64,000 bases of DNA from Serratia plymuthica (GTDB taxonomy: Bacteria > Pseudomonadota > Gammaproteobacteria > Enterobacterales > Enterobacteriaceae), in assembly GCF_018336935.1 (NCBI RefSeq), contig NZ_CP068771.1, positions 2,914,001 through 2,978,000 on the forward strand, read 5' to 3'. Under the pieces are notes generated by a model. That model saw only the letters and a program-made list of their open reading frames with translations. It did no database searches and was not told where the DNA came from. Numbering within the stretch: position 1 is the first letter of the stretch; each line of letters begins with the position of its first letter. A program made the position numbers and the translations under genes. Of the stretch, positions 37,197 through 47,501 are shown one piece after another.

Positions 37197-38843
37197 TCAA
37201 CGGATATTCAGCAACGTATCGAACAACGTGCTGGCGGTCTGAATCACCTTTGAGTTCGCCATATAATATTGCTGGAAGCGCAGCAGCTCGCCGTATTCTT
37301 CATCCAGGTTGACCCCTGAAATTGACTGCTGTTGGTTTTCCAACTGCTTGACGATGTTGCCCTGAGAGGTGGCGCTCACCTTGGCGGACGCGGTCTGATT
37401 GCCGACGCTGCTGACCAGGCTGGCGTAAGCGCCGCTGAAGGTGGCCTTGCCATCGACCAATTTTTGGGTTTGCAGATCAAGCAGCTTCTTGGCGTTTTCA
37501 TTGTCGCCGCGGCCGCTGTCATCTTTGCCGGCGGCAGCGATGTTGGCGGAATCGGTGATGGCGACCTTCAGGCTGCCCGCCACGTCGCTGACCGGCTTGA
37601 CGGTAAAGCTGTCATTCTTTTGCGCAGTGCCGTCAATACCGACTTTCAGGCCGTCAAAACTCAACGTCGGGTTGCCGGCGGCGTCAGTGCCTGCCGTGGC
37701 GTTCACTTTGACGTTATCCGGCAGGCGGCTCACCTGCCAGTTGCTGCCGTCAAATTCCACCCGGTAATCATTGGCCTTCACCTTGCTGGTGTCGGTATAG
37801 GATACCGATAGCGCGGCATCGCCGGTATTGCGGCTGTTGTCCACTGCGCGGGCGCCGCCGAAGCTGAAGAAATCCGTGCCGGCATCGCCGTTGAGATCGA
37901 ACCCGGCGCGGTGTTGCTGGTTGAAGCTGTCCGCCATCGCCAGCGCGAGTTGCCCCAGTTGGTTGCGGGCGCTGTCCAGCGATTCGCTGCGGAATTTCAA
38001 CACGCCGCTGACGCTGCCGCCGGTGATTTGGCCTTCCGGTATTTCGCTGGCGCCGTTGCCGCGGTCATAGCCCATCGTCAGGCGTGAAGGATCGCCGCTG
38101 GTAGGCACCGCCGCGACCTGGTAAGCATTGTTGCCCTGCACCAGCGTCAGGCCGTTGGCGAACGAAACGGTGTAGGCATCGCCGTCCTGCTGGGTCACCT
38201 GTACGCCAACCACTTTGTTCAGGTCGGTAACCAGTTGGTCGCGCTGGTCCAACAGCGCATTGGGCTCGCCGCCGCTGCCGCGCAAACGGGTGATCTCTTC
38301 GTTCAGTTTGGCGATCTGCTGGCTGTAGCTGTTGATCTGCTGCGCGCTGTCGCTGAGCTGCTGATTCACGCCGCTGTCCATGTCGCGCAGGTATTTGTCG
38401 GTATTGTTGAACTGATTGACCAGGCCATTGGCCTTGCCCAGCACCGTCTGGCGCGCGGCGTCATCGCCGGCGTTGCTGACCAGGTTTTGCAGGTTGCTGA
38501 AAAAATCCTGCATGTTGGTCGACAAGGTGTTGGTCTTGCTGGCCAGCAGGTTATCAATCTGCGAGATTTTTTCGAAATAGGCGTCCTGCGCCCCCGCCTG
38601 GCTCTGCGCCCCGCGCAACTGGCTGGTGATGAACTGGTTATATTCCCGGTTGACGCTGGTGACGGTGACGCCGTTGCCGATAAAACCGCTCATGGTGCTC
38701 ATGCCACCGTTTTGCGCCAGAATCGCGGTCTGCCGGTTGTAGCCCGCCACATTGTAATTGGAAATGTTGTTACTGACGGTGCTGAGCGCCACCTGCGCCG
38801 CATTCAGCCCGCTCATGGCGGTATTGATTAAGCTGTTGGACAT
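37197..38843 (-). CDS. flgK: Hook-filament junction protein FlgK (HAP1)
   Basis: The 548-residue protein has conserved terminal domains (SLINTAMSGLNAAQVALSTVSNNISNYNVAGYNRQT; GVNLDEEYGELLRFQQYYMANSKVIQTASTLFDTLL) and a variable centre. It is the first junction ring between hook and filament. Its own sigma-28 promoter lies about 80 bp upstream. Confidence 0.97.
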   Translation of the reverse strand: MSNSLINTAMSGLNAAQVALSTVSNNISNYNVAGYNRQTAILAQNGGMSTMSGFIGNGVTVTSVNREYNQFITSQLRGAQSQAGAQDAYFEKISQIDNLLASKTNTLSTNMQDFFSNLQNLVSNAGDDAARQTVLGKANGLVNQFNNTDKYLRDMDSGVNQQLSDSAQQINSYSQQIAKLNEEITRLRGSGGEPNALLDQRDQLVTDLNKVVGVQVTQQDGDAYTVSFANGLTLVQGNNAYQVAAVPTSGDPSRLTMGYDRGNGASEIPEGQITGGSVSGVLKFRSESLDSARNQLGQLALAMADSFNQQHRAGFDLNGDAGTDFFSFGGARAVDNSRNTGDAALSVSYTDTSKVKANDYRVEFDGSNWQVSRLPDNVKVNATAGTDAAGNPTLSFDGLKVGIDGTAQKNDSFTVKPVSDVAGSLKVAITDSANIAAAGKDDSGRGDNENAKKLLDLQTQKLVDGKATFSGAYASLVSSVGNQTASAKVSATSQGNIVKQLENQQQSISGVNLDEEYGELLRFQQYYMANSKVIQTASTLFDTLLNIR

Positions 38844-38921
38844 AGAAGTTCCTTTTACTGCGGCGCCGGTGGCCCGCAGGAGTCAATTAATCTGCCGAGC
38901 CGTTCGCCCAGCCTGTCTCGG

Positions 38922-38948
38922 TTATCGGCAAAAACGGGGAAAACTTGA
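38922..38948 (-). promoter_or_regulatory. Sigma-28 promoter of flgKL
   Basis: On the minus strand TCAA (38948-38945), 15 bp, then GCCGATAA (38929-38922). The -10 is perfect and the -35 differs from TAAA at one base. Confidence 0.88.
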
Positions 38949-38954
38949 GGTGTG

Positions 38955-38980
38955 AAAGAGCCGCCCTGGCTCTTTTGTTT
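38955..38980. terminator. Hairpin between flgJ and the flgK promoter
   Basis: AAAGAGCC (38955-38962) pairs with GGCTCTTT (38968-38975) around GCCCT. The strong T tract (TTTTGTTTTT) is on the plus side, although neighbouring genes are on the minus strand; on that strand the tract is weak (TTTC). It may partly end flgJ transcripts or stop antisense transcription into flgJ. Confidence 0.5.
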
Positions 38981-38992
38981 TTCATTACTGAA

Positions 38993-39117
38993 ATCCCCAA
39001 AATAATTGGCGTTGTAGCCAGGCGGCAAGCAAGGGGATCCCCGGGAGATTGGTCAACCAAGTGACCGGGGTACGCTTGTGCAGCCAACGCAGCTACGGCG
39101 TCAAGAATGAAGGGGAT
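38993..39117. repeat. ERIC element, copy 4
   Basis: This diverged copy begins ATCCCCAAAATAATTGGCG and ends CAAGAATGAAGGGGAT, with a core GATCCCCGGGAGATTGGTC ... AAGTGACCGGGG. It ends at the base before the flgJ stop codon. Compared with the other copies the terminal ACCC/GGGT has become CCCC/GGGG on both ends, so pairing is kept. Confidence 0.82.
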
Positions 39118-40059
39118 TCAGAACAGATCCTTCAGGTCGTGGGTATAGGCTTTTACCACCTGCTCGCCGGCGTTTTTCATCTGCTGGATCACGCTGACCA
39201 GCTTGTTGGCGTATTGCGGGTCGGTGGCGTAACCGGCCTGTTGCAGCGCATGCGCCGCCTGCTCAGGGCTGCGGGCGGCGGCCACGTCGGCGTAGCGCGG
39301 ATTATTGGTCAGCAGCTTGACGTAGTCGGCAATCGCCTCGACGTAAGAGCCATAAACCCGGAACCGTGCCTTGACCTTCTTCGCCGCCCCCTGCTCAAAC
39401 TCGGTGGTGGTGATCTCGGTCACCGGGCCGTCCCAACTGCCGCCCGCCTTGATGCCGAACAGGTTGTAACTCTGCGAGCCGTCGGCGGTCGGGATCTCGC
39501 GCTGGCCCCAACCGGATTCCAGCGCCGCCTGCGCCACAATCAGCTGATGCGGAATGCCGCTCTGCTGGCTGGCGACGCGTGCCGGGATCGACAAACGGGC
39601 GACAAAGTTGCCGCTGTTGAGCGACAGCGGCGCGGCGGCCGGCGCTTTCGGCACCGCACGGCGAATCATCTGTTCCAGCGCCTGGTTCGGCAGCGTTTGC
39701 AGCACTTCGTTGTCCAGCGCCATCGGCGACATACCCGCCGTTTCGCTCGGAACGGCATTGGCATTGGCCATCTGCTTCACCATCATATCGGCCAGCCCCA
39801 GCCCCTTCTGCGACATCTGCTGGGCGATCTGCTGGTCATACATCGAGGTGTATAGCCGCGACTGGTCGCTGCTCAGCACCCCATCCTGCGGCAGCGCGGC
39901 ACGCATGCTTTTCAGCATCATCTGCACGAACATGCCTTCAACCTGCTGCGCCACCTGCTTCAGGTTGCCCTGCGGATCGGCCGCTGCGTCGCGTTTCAGG
40001 CCGTTCAGCGCCTGAGCGTCATAAGCGGCGCCCGACATCGCCATCAGATCGCCGGCCAT
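39118..40059 (-). CDS. flgJ: Rod assembly protein and peptidoglycan hydrolase FlgJ
   Basis: The 313-residue protein has an N-terminal rod-cap domain (about 1-120, VEGMFVQMMLKSMRAALPQDGVLSSDQSRLYTSMYDQQIAQQMS) and a C-terminal glucosaminidase domain (about 150-313) with the catalytic Glu region AQAALESGWGQREI. It opens the wall for the rod. Its start overlaps the flgI stop. Both domains are present, as in Salmonella. Confidence 0.96.
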   Translation of the reverse strand: MAGDLMAMSGAAYDAQALNGLKRDAAADPQGNLKQVAQQVEGMFVQMMLKSMRAALPQDGVLSSDQSRLYTSMYDQQIAQQMSQKGLGLADMMVKQMANANAVPSETAGMSPMALDNEVLQTLPNQALEQMIRRAVPKAPAAAPLSLNSGNFVARLSIPARVASQQSGIPHQLIVAQAALESGWGQREIPTADGSQSYNLFGIKAGGSWDGPVTEITTTEFEQGAAKKVKARFRVYGSYVEAIADYVKLLTNNPRYADVAAARSPEQAAHALQQAGYATDPQYANKLVSVIQQMKNAGEQVVKAYTHDLKDLF

Positions 40060-41159
40060 CAGATAATTTCCAGCTTGGCTCGCAGACAGCCGGCGCTTTG
40101 CATCGCCTGCAGGATCGACATCAGATCGATCGGCGTGGCTCCCAACGCGTTAAGCGCGCGGATCACGTTGTTCAGGCTGGCGCTGGCGTTAACCTTCTGC
40201 AGCGAACCGCCCTGCTGTTGCACCGAAATCTGGGTATTTGGCGTCACCACGGTTTGCCCGCCGCCAAGCGGCGTGTTCGGCTGGCTGACGGTATTTTGCC
40301 GATCGACCACCACCGACAGGTTGCCCTGCGCCACCGCACAGGAATCCAGGATCACGTCGCGGTTCATCACCACCGATCCTGTGCGTGAATTGATGATCAC
40401 CTTGGCGTCAATCGCCCCGACGCTGACGTTGATGTTCTGAATTTCCGCCAGGAAACGCACCTGCGAGCTGTTGCCCTGCGGCACCAATACCTGAATGGTG
40501 CGGGCGTCCAGCGGCGAGGCGGTGCCGCCGCCGCGCTGGCGGTTGATGGCGTCGCTGATCTGCTGCGCCAGCGTGAAGTCTTCGCTATTCAGTTGCAGGT
40601 TAATCACCCCGCCGTTGCCGAAGGTGGTCGGCAACTCGCGCTCGATAGTCGCACCGTTGCTGATGCGCCCCCCCGCCAACTGATTGACCTGCACGCTGCT
40701 GCCGCCGGACGCCGCGCCTGCGCCGCCTACCAGCACGTTGCCCTGCGCCAGCGCGTAAACCTGGTTATCCACGCCTTTCAACGGCGTCATCAGCAAGGTG
40801 CCGCCGCGCAGGCTTTTGGCGTTGCCCATCGAGGAGACCACCACGTCGATGTTCTGCCCGGTGCGCGAGAACGGCGGCAGCTTGGCGGTGACCATCACCG
40901 CTGCCACGTTTTTCAACTGCATATTGGTGCCCGGCGGCACGGTAATGCCCAGTTGCGACAGCATGTTGCTCAGGCTTTGGGTGGTGAACGGCGTTTGCAT
41001 GGTCTGATCGCCTGAACCGTCCAGCCCCACCACCAACCCGTAACCTATCAGGGCGTTGTCACGCACTCCCTGCACCGTCACCAGATCGCGGATGCGTTCC
41101 GCCGTCACCGGCAGGCTCAGCGCACCAATCACCAGCGCCATTAGAAATCTCTTTAACAT
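40059..41159 (-). CDS. flgI: P-ring protein FlgI
   Basis: The 366-residue periplasmic ring protein has a Sec signal ([23 protein letters not shown]) and the family start [30 protein letters not shown]. The ATG at 41159 has GAGGTT upstream and gives the E. coli length (365). FlgI forms the P ring around the rod with help from FlgA. Confidence 0.97.
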   Translation of the reverse strand: MLKRFLMALVIGALSLPVTAERIRDLVTVQGVRDNALIGYGLVVGLDGSGDQTMQTPFTTQSLSNMLSQLGITVPPGTNMQLKNVAAVMVTAKLPPFSRTGQNIDVVVSSMGNAKSLRGGTLLMTPLKGVDNQVYALAQGNVLVGGAGAASGGSSVQVNQLAGGRISNGATIERELPTTFGNGGVINLQLNSEDFTLAQQISDAINRQRGGGTASPLDARTIQVLVPQGNSSQVRFLAEIQNINVSVGAIDAKVIINSRTGSVVMNRDVILDSCAVAQGNLSVVVDRQNTVSQPNTPLGGGQTVVTPNTQISVQQQGGSLQKVNASASLNNVIRALNALGATPIDLMSILQAMQSAGCLRAKLEII

Positions 41160-41283
41160 TGGAACCTCATTCGCCTTACCCACAAGGCGTTATTGTCGCG
41201 GGCAGTTGGGGGCAGGCAGCACGCAGTACGTGACGGCCCCGGGCACTGCCCCACCTCAAAATGGCAAGTAAAATAGCCCGTAC

Positions 41284-42003
41284 TCAAAACGGCGAGACAT
41301 TTAAGAAGAAGCGTTGCAGCCACCCCATGGTCTGCGCTTCGTTGATATAGCCGTTGCCGACATATTCAATGCGCGCGTCCGCCACCTGGGTGGAGGTGAC
41401 CGAGTTATTGCCGCTGATGGTGCGCGGGTTAACCACGCCGGAGAAACGGATAAATTCGGTGCCCTGATTGATGGCGATCTGTTTTTCCCCCACCACGTGC
41501 AGGTTGCCGTTGACCAGCACCTGATTGACCGTGACGGTAATGGTGCCGCTGAAGGTATTGTTGGCGTTGGCCCCGCCCTTGCCGCCAAAGGTGCTGTCGC
41601 CGGAGATGTCCATGTCGGCGCGCGCGTTGCCCAGCAGGCCGTCGAGATAGCGCGGCGACGTGGCGACGCCGAACTTGCTCGCGCCATTGCGGCTGGCGTT
41701 GGCGGAGGAGCTTTTGCTGGCGCTGACGTTTTCCTGCAAGACGATGGTCAGGGTATCGCCGATATTGCGCGGGCGGCGGTCTTCAAACAGCGGCTGATAG
41801 CCGTAATTCATCGGCTGCACCGTCTGGAAAATCGATCCGTTCGGCACCGGAGCGCCCGCCGGTGCCGGCTGCGCCGTGGTAGCGCCATCAACCAAGGGTT
41901 TATGCGGAATATAGGCGCAGCCGCTCAGCGTCAGCATCGCCATCGCCGCCAGCCAGCGTTTTCCTTGCTGCGGCGCGTTTGCCATCAGATATGTGGTTAC
42001 CAC
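41284..42003 (-). CDS. flgH: L-ring lipoprotein FlgH
   Basis: This outer-membrane lipoprotein has the lipobox LTLSGC. The conserved body is [40 protein letters not shown] and onward to [12 protein letters not shown]. FlgH forms the L ring. Two starts are possible: GTG at 42003 with AAAGGCGAT at good spacing (chosen, 239 residues) or ATG at 41985, which lacks a ribosome binding site but gives 233 residues, like E. coli (232). Confidence 0.95.
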   Translation of the reverse strand: MVTTYLMANAPQQGKRWLAAMAMLTLSGCAYIPHKPLVDGATTAQPAPAGAPVPNGSIFQTVQPMNYGYQPLFEDRRPRNIGDTLTIVLQENVSASKSSSANASRNGASKFGVATSPRYLDGLLGNARADMDISGDSTFGGKGGANANNTFSGTITVTVNQVLVNGNLHVVGEKQIAINQGTEFIRFSGVVNPRTISGNNSVTSTQVADARIEYVGNGYINEAQTMGWLQRFFLNVSPF

Positions 42004-42060
42004 GGATATCGCCTTTGTTTCACGAAATAGGGTGACGGGCGCACCGGCGGCGCCCATCAA

Positions 42061-42846
<786 letters not shown>

Positions 42847-42861
42847 TTATTTCCTTGCTGC

Positions 42862-43617
42862 TTAACTCAGTGATAACAACGAGTTGGCGCGCTGTTCATT
42901 TTCATCCACGCTGTGGATGACCTTCATCTGCATTTCAAAGCGACGGGCGTTGGCGATCATGTCGACCATGGTTTCCATCGGATTGACGTTGCTGCCCTCC
43001 AGCACGCCCGGCATCACCCGCACCAGCGGATCGTTTTGCAACTGATTGCCGCGTTGCTGCTGGGTTTCCGGCGTCAGGCGAAACAGCCCGTCGTCGCCGC
43101 GCATCACTTCACGCGCGTTGGCCTTCACCAGCTTCAGCCGGCCGATCTGGGCGATGGTGTTCGGCGGATCGCCGGCGTTCAGCGCCGAAATGGTACCGTC
43201 GGCGGCGATGGTGATCTCTGCCGACGGCGGCACTTCAATCGGCCCGCCATCGCCCATCAGCGGCCTGCCCTGCACCGTCAACTGCCCGGCGGACGAGATC
43301 TGGATGTTACCGTTGCGGGTGTAGGCTTCGCTGCCGTCCGGCAGGCTCACCGCCAGAAAACCGTCCTGCTGCAGCGCGACGTCCAGCGGGCGCGCGGTGT
43401 AGTTCAGCGCCCCCTGGCTCATGTCGGCCCCCGGCGTCGAGGCGGCCACCAGCGTACGCGTCGGCAGGCTAGGCCCGTCCACCGGCACGGCACGCAGCGC
43501 CGAAAGTTGAGCGCGAAAGCCCGGCGTCGATGCGTTGGCCAGATTGTTGGCGGTGACAGACTGCTGCTCCAGCGTCTGTCGCGCCGCGCCCATCGCGGTA
43601 TAAATCGCGTGATCCAT
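42862..43617 (-). CDS. flgF: Proximal rod protein FlgF
   Basis: The 251-residue rod protein has axial motifs at both ends: TLEQQSVTANNLANASTPGFRAQLS and LEGSNVNPMETMVDMIANARRFEMQMKVIHSVDENEQRANSLLSLS. It lies between flgE and flgG, as in E. coli. Confidence 0.96.
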   Translation of the reverse strand: MDHAIYTAMGAARQTLEQQSVTANNLANASTPGFRAQLSALRAVPVDGPSLPTRTLVAASTPGADMSQGALNYTARPLDVALQQDGFLAVSLPDGSEAYTRNGNIQISSAGQLTVQGRPLMGDGGPIEVPPSAEITIAADGTISALNAGDPPNTIAQIGRLKLVKANAREVMRGDDGLFRLTPETQQQRGNQLQNDPLVRVMPGVLEGSNVNPMETMVDMIANARRFEMQMKVIHSVDENEQRANSLLSLS

Positions 43618-43629
43618 AAATCAATCCTA

Positions 43630-44862
43630 TTAGCGCAGGCTGACCAGCGTCTGCAGGATAGAGTCCTGCGTTTTGATGGTCTGGGCGTTCGACTGGTAGT
43701 TGCGCTGTGCGACGATCATGTTCACCAACTCCTGGCTCAGATCGACGTTGGAGGCTTCCAGCGCACCGCTGGTCAGCTTGCCGAAACCGCCGCTGCCAGC
43801 CAGCCCTACGCGCGGTTGGCCGGACGCGCCGGTTTCTTGCCATACGTTATCGCCCTGCGAGGACAGGCCTTCCGGGTTGGAGAAGTTGGTCAATACGATT
43901 TGACCCAGCAGCTGGGTTTGCTGGTTGGAATAGATCCCCACGACGGTACCGTCATTGTTGATCTGGAAGTTGGTGTACTCGCCTGCGGTATAGCCGTCTT
44001 GCGACACCTTGCTGACCGAGTCGCTGCTGACGCTCTGTTGCATGCTCTTGGCAAAGCTCAGGCTGAAGTTTTGCGCCGGTGCGCCGTTGGTGGCGGACAT
44101 CGGGATCAGCATGCTGAATTCGCCGGTGGCGCCCTGTTTGCTGGTGGTGCTGACCAAGTTACCGCTGGTATCGAACGCCATGGTGCCTGCGTCGGTCACC
44201 GGGGAGCCGGGAATGTTGCCTTCCTGAGTGTATACCTGCCAGTTGTTGTCGGAGGTCTTCACAAAGTAGGCATTGATATTGTGCACATTGCCCAGCGAGT
44301 CATAGGCGGTGATCGAGTTGACGTAGTTGTAGGAATCCTGCTTGGCGGGATCGAACGTCTTGTTATCCGGTACCTTATGGGTGGATTTCAGGTTGGCGAC
44401 CATGGTGCCCGAGGTGGTGGCCTTGGCGGTCATCATCCCTTCCGGAATGCTCAACGGCACCGGGTTGGCGCCCTGCTGAATGGTCGGCGGTGAACCGGCC
44501 GCCGGGAAACCGGTCAATTGCAAGCCCTGCATGTTGGTCAGATTGCGGTTTTCATCCAGCTTGAACTGGCCGTTGCGGCTGTAGAAAATGCCGCCGTCCT
44601 TGTCCTGCAGGCGAAAGAAACCGTTGTCGGAAATGGCGACGTCCAGCGCGCGGCTGGTGCCGGTCGGGGTGCCGCCCTTGAAGTTCTGAGTGATCCCCGC
44701 CACCTTGACGCCCAACCCGACCTGCGAGCCGGCGAACATGTCGGCAAAGGAAACGGTGCCGGATTTAAAACCGGAGGTGGCGGAGTTCGCGATATTGTTA
44801 CCGATCACGTCCAGGTTGGTTGCTGCTGCGTTCAAGCCGCTTACTGCCTGAGAAAAGGCCAT
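43630..44862 (-). CDS. flgE: Hook protein FlgE
   Basis: The 410-residue hook subunit starts AFSQAVSGLNAAATNLDVIGNNIANSATSGFKSGTVSF and ends SNVDLSQELVNMIVAQRNYQSNAQTIKTQDSILQTLVSLR. It polymerises under the FlgD cap until FliK measures the length. The central domains are the usual variable part. Confidence 0.97.
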   Translation of the reverse strand: MAFSQAVSGLNAAATNLDVIGNNIANSATSGFKSGTVSFADMFAGSQVGLGVKVAGITQNFKGGTPTGTSRALDVAISDNGFFRLQDKDGGIFYSRNGQFKLDENRNLTNMQGLQLTGFPAAGSPPTIQQGANPVPLSIPEGMMTAKATTSGTMVANLKSTHKVPDNKTFDPAKQDSYNYVNSITAYDSLGNVHNINAYFVKTSDNNWQVYTQEGNIPGSPVTDAGTMAFDTSGNLVSTTSKQGATGEFSMLIPMSATNGAPAQNFSLSFAKSMQQSVSSDSVSKVSQDGYTAGEYTNFQINNDGTVVGIYSNQQTQLLGQIVLTNFSNPEGLSSQGDNVWQETGASGQPRVGLAGSGGFGKLTSGALEASNVDLSQELVNMIVAQRNYQSNAQTIKTQDSILQTLVSLR

Positions 44863-44928
44863 CTAATTCTCCAAATAATGCGCAGGCTATCGTCCGATAA
44901 CGCCCAATGAGTGAAATAAAAAATCGAA

Positions 44929-45606
44929 TTAAAGGATCTGACGAACGTCCTCCAGCGTGGCGCTGCCAACCAGGCCCAGATCCAGCTTCGCGCCGTCCGA
45001 ACCGCGGATAACGCCATTGACCATGCCGAAGTGCAGGCTGCGCGCCACCAGCTGTTCGCCATTGCCCTTGGCGTTGATCGCCACGGTGTAGGCGCCGTCG
45101 GGGGCGGTGGTGCCGTCTGTCAGTGAGCCGTCCCAGGTAAATGAGTGCACGCCGGCGGTCAGGCCGCCGATGTCAATGGTGCGCACCGCTTTGCCGGTGG
45201 CGTCGCTGATGGTGGCGGTGACCGTGTCGGCGGCGCGCTCCAGCTCAAGGCCAAACGGCGTGGTGCTGACCTTGCCGTCTTTGCTGCCGACCAGAATGTT
45301 GCTGCCGGGCACCATCACGCCGTGACCGATCAGCGCAGTGGCCTGCAACGACTGGTTGCTGTTGATCTGGCCGGAGATCGACCCCAGCGTGGTATTGAGC
45401 TTTTCGATGCCCTGAACGGTGTTGATCTGCGCCAACTGGGTGGTCAGTTCATTGTTCTGCATCGGGTTGGTCGGATCCTGGTTTTTCAACTGCGCCACCA
45501 GCAGCGTCAGAAAGTTGTTCTGCAGATCCTGGCCGGTGTTGTTTTTGGCGTTGACGCCGGTGACGGTGTTATCCAGCGATTCATTGGTGGTTGCGGCAAT
45601 GGCCAT
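44929..45606 (-). CDS. flgD: Hook cap / assembly protein FlgD
   Basis: The 225-residue scaffold protein has the N-terminal motif NNFLTLLVAQLKNQDPTNPMQNNELTTQLAQINTVQGIEKLN and a C-terminal FlgD-type Ig-like domain with VRTIDIGGLTAGVHSFTWDG. It caps the growing hook and is absent from the finished structure. Confidence 0.96.
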   Translation of the reverse strand: MAIAATTNESLDNTVTGVNAKNNTGQDLQNNFLTLLVAQLKNQDPTNPMQNNELTTQLAQINTVQGIEKLNTTLGSISGQINSNQSLQATALIGHGVMVPGSNILVGSKDGKVSTTPFGLELERAADTVTATISDATGKAVRTIDIGGLTAGVHSFTWDGSLTDGTTAPDGAYTVAINAKGNGEQLVARSLHFGMVNGVIRGSDGAKLDLGLVGSATLEDVRQIL

Positions 45607-45618
45607 GCAAAGCTCCGG

Positions 45619-46023
45619 TTACTGACCCAGCGTCAGGGTTTTCATCATCATCGACTTGGTGGTGTTGAGCACCTCGACGTTGGCCTGATAGCTGCGGGAA
45701 GCGGAAATGGTATTGACCATCTCGCTCACCACATCCACGTTCGGCATGCGCACATACCCTTTGCCGTCCGCCAGCGGGTTACCCGGTTGATACACCAGGC
45801 GTTCCGGTGCCGGATCCTCGACCACCTGCGATACGCGCACCCCGCCGGTGGGTTGCCCGGCGGCAGCGGCCACTTCAAATACCACCTGCCTGGCGCGGTA
45901 AGGTTCGCCGTCCGGGCCGGTGACGCTGTCGGCATTCGCCATGTTGCTGGCGCTGACGTTCATGCGCTGCGACTGGGCGGACAACGCCGAGCCGGAGATA
46001 TCGAAAATATTCAGTAGCGACAT
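45619..46023 (-). CDS. flgC: Proximal rod protein FlgC
   Basis: The 134-residue rod protein starts [32 protein letters not shown] and ends [41 protein letters not shown], the usual axial coiled-coil ends. It follows flgB by five bases. Confidence 0.97.
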   Translation of the reverse strand: MSLLNIFDISGSALSAQSQRMNVSASNMANADSVTGPDGEPYRARQVVFEVAAAAGQPTGGVRVSQVVEDPAPERLVYQPGNPLADGKGYVRMPNVDVVSEMVNTISASRSYQANVEVLNTTKSMMMKTLTLGQ

Positions 46024-46028
46024 GCGCC

Positions 46029-46442
46029 TTATCCTTGTTGTAACACTGACATCATCCCTTTGATCTGACCGTTGATCAGCGTCAGGTCGGTCTGATACTT
46101 CAGGCTGTTATCGGCGAAGTTGGTGCGTTCGCGATCCATGTCTACCGTATTGCCGTCCATCGCTGGCTGATCCGGCACGCGAAACAGCAAATCGAGCTGC
46201 GGCGGCTGCATGTTTTGCGCGGGAATGTGGCGCGCAGACGTCATGTTCAGCGCGATGCCGCTGCCGCTGGCGCGGCCCTGCGCCAGCACCTTGTTCAACT
46301 GGCCGGCGAAATCGATATCCCGCGCCTGATAGCCCGGTGTGTCTGCGTTGGCGATGTTAGCGGCCAAAATTTCCTGCCGCTGGGCGCGTAGATTCAGCGC
46401 CTCTTGACCAAAGCGCAGAGCAGCGTCCAGTTTGTCGATCAT
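46029..46442 (-). CDS. flgB: Proximal rod protein FlgB
   Basis: The 137-residue rod protein has [31 protein letters not shown] near the start and the expected helical end. It is the first gene of flgBCDEFGHIJ, divergent from flgA, with a FlhDC-type promoter expected in the gap. Confidence 0.96.
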   Translation of the reverse strand: MIDKLDAALRFGQEALNLRAQRQEILAANIANADTPGYQARDIDFAGQLNKVLAQGRASGSGIALNMTSARHIPAQNMQPPQLDLLFRVPDQPAMDGNTVDMDRERTNFADNSLKYQTDLTLINGQIKGMMSVLQQG

Positions 46443-46517
46443 GCTCCCTCCGCGAGGTTAAAATTTGGAGCCGACAGCATAAACGCCCCCTCCGCCAGCC
46501 TATCGTGGGAATAAGGG

Positions 46518-46536
46518 CAAAATGCGTCGCTATTTG
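46518..46536. promoter_or_regulatory. Candidate FlhDC half-site pair in the flgA-flgB gap
   Basis: CAAAATGCG and CGCTATTTG form an imperfect inverted repeat. CGCTATTT is the complement of the FlhDC core AAATAGCG. The gap between arms is one base, shorter than the published spacer, so only one half may be a true site. Confidence 0.35.
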
Positions 46537-46601
46537 TCTGCTTAGCCTGCGCGCCGTCCGGGTAAACTTACCCGCACCCGATGGCGCTTGAGGAAGCGAA
46601 G

Positions 46602-47255
46602 ATGAAAGGTAAAATGCTGCTGTTGGCCGCTCTGCTGTGCAGCCTGAACGCACGCGCCGAGGATCTGGCGGCGCAGATCGACAGCTTCATCAGCAGCCAG
46701 TTCAGCGGCAGCCCGGTGCAGGTCAAGGTGTTGGTGCGTACGCCGGCGGCCCAATGGCCACAGTGCGAGTTTCCGCAGCTGTCGCTCGCGCCGAATGCCC
46801 GCCGCTGGGGCAATATCAGCATTTCGGCGCGCTGCGACCAGGATCGGCGTTTTATACAAACGCAGGTTCAGGTGATCGGCAACTACCTGGTGTCGGCGCG
46901 CGGCATCAGCGCCGGCACCCGGCTGACGGCAGCTGACGTGAAGCTGAAAAGCGGCCGGCTCGATACCCTGGCACCGCGCACGCTTACCGACGCAGGCAAG
47001 GCGATCGGTGCGGTCAGCCTGCGCAATGTCAGCCCCGGCCAGCCCCTGACCTTCGCCATGCTGCGCCGCGCCTGGGTGATCAAGGCCGGTCAGCCGGTGC
47101 AGGTGACGGCACAAGGTACCGGGTTTAACATCAGCGGCACAGGCAAAGCCATGAACAACGCCGCCGCCCAGGACAGCGTCCGCGTACGCATGGCTTCCGG
47201 GCAAATCGTCAGCGGTATTGCCGATGATGAGGGTACGATTCGCATCGGATTATAA
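46602..47255 (+). CDS. flgA: P-ring chaperone FlgA
   Basis: The 217-residue periplasmic protein has a Sec signal (MKGKMLLLAALLCSLNARAED) and a C-terminal SAF-type region (RGISAGTRLTAADVKLKSGRLDTL; QPVQVTAQGTGFNISGTGKAMNNAAAQDSVRVR). It assists P-ring formation by FlgI. The ATG at 46602 follows GAGGAAGCG and opens directly on the signal peptide. An ERIC repeat separates it from flgM. Confidence 0.95.
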   Translation: MKGKMLLLAALLCSLNARAEDLAAQIDSFISSQFSGSPVQVKVLVRTPAAQWPQCEFPQLSLAPNARRWGNISISARCDQDRRFIQTQVQVIGNYLVSARGISAGTRLTAADVKLKSGRLDTLAPRTLTDAGKAIGAVSLRNVSPGQPLTFAMLRRAWVIKAGQPVQVTAQGTGFNISGTGKAMNNAAAQDSVRVRMASGQIVSGIADDEGTIRIGL

Positions 47256-47260
47256 AAAGG

Positions 47261-47386
47261 ATACCCAAAATAATTGGCGTTGCATCGCGGCGGCAAATCC
47301 TTGAGTCCCCAGGAACATAGCAAACTATGTGACTGGGGTGAGAGGATGCAGCCTACAAAGATGCAGCTTCAAGAATGACGGGTATA
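47261..47386. repeat. ERIC element, copy 5
   Basis: ATACCCAAAATAATTGGCG begins the element and AGAATGACGGGTAT ends it. The core is GTCCCCAGGAACATAG ... CTATGTGACTGGGG. The last bases supply the first bases of the flgM sigma-28 -35 element. It begins six bases after the flgA stop. Confidence 0.9.
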
Positions 47387-47411
47387 AAGGTTTATAAAAA
47401 CCTGCCGATAA
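47385..47411 (+). promoter_or_regulatory. Sigma-28 promoter of flgMN
   Basis: TAAA (47385-47388), 15 bp, then GCCGATAA (47404-47411) is a perfect FliA consensus about 90 bp before flgM. The -35 element lies at the very end of ERIC copy 5. Confidence 0.92.
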
Positions 47412-47501
47412 TAAAAACATAAGCAGTAATTACCTGGCCGCCAGGGCCGCAAAAAATATCAGCCATTGCCCGTGCGGCAGCGGCATCGATGGAGATTGAC
47501 C

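Noticed and set aside
36050..37312. 420-codon frame opposite flgL
   Set aside because: It begins in an ERIC repeat and crosses flgL antisense; no domain and no ribosome binding site.
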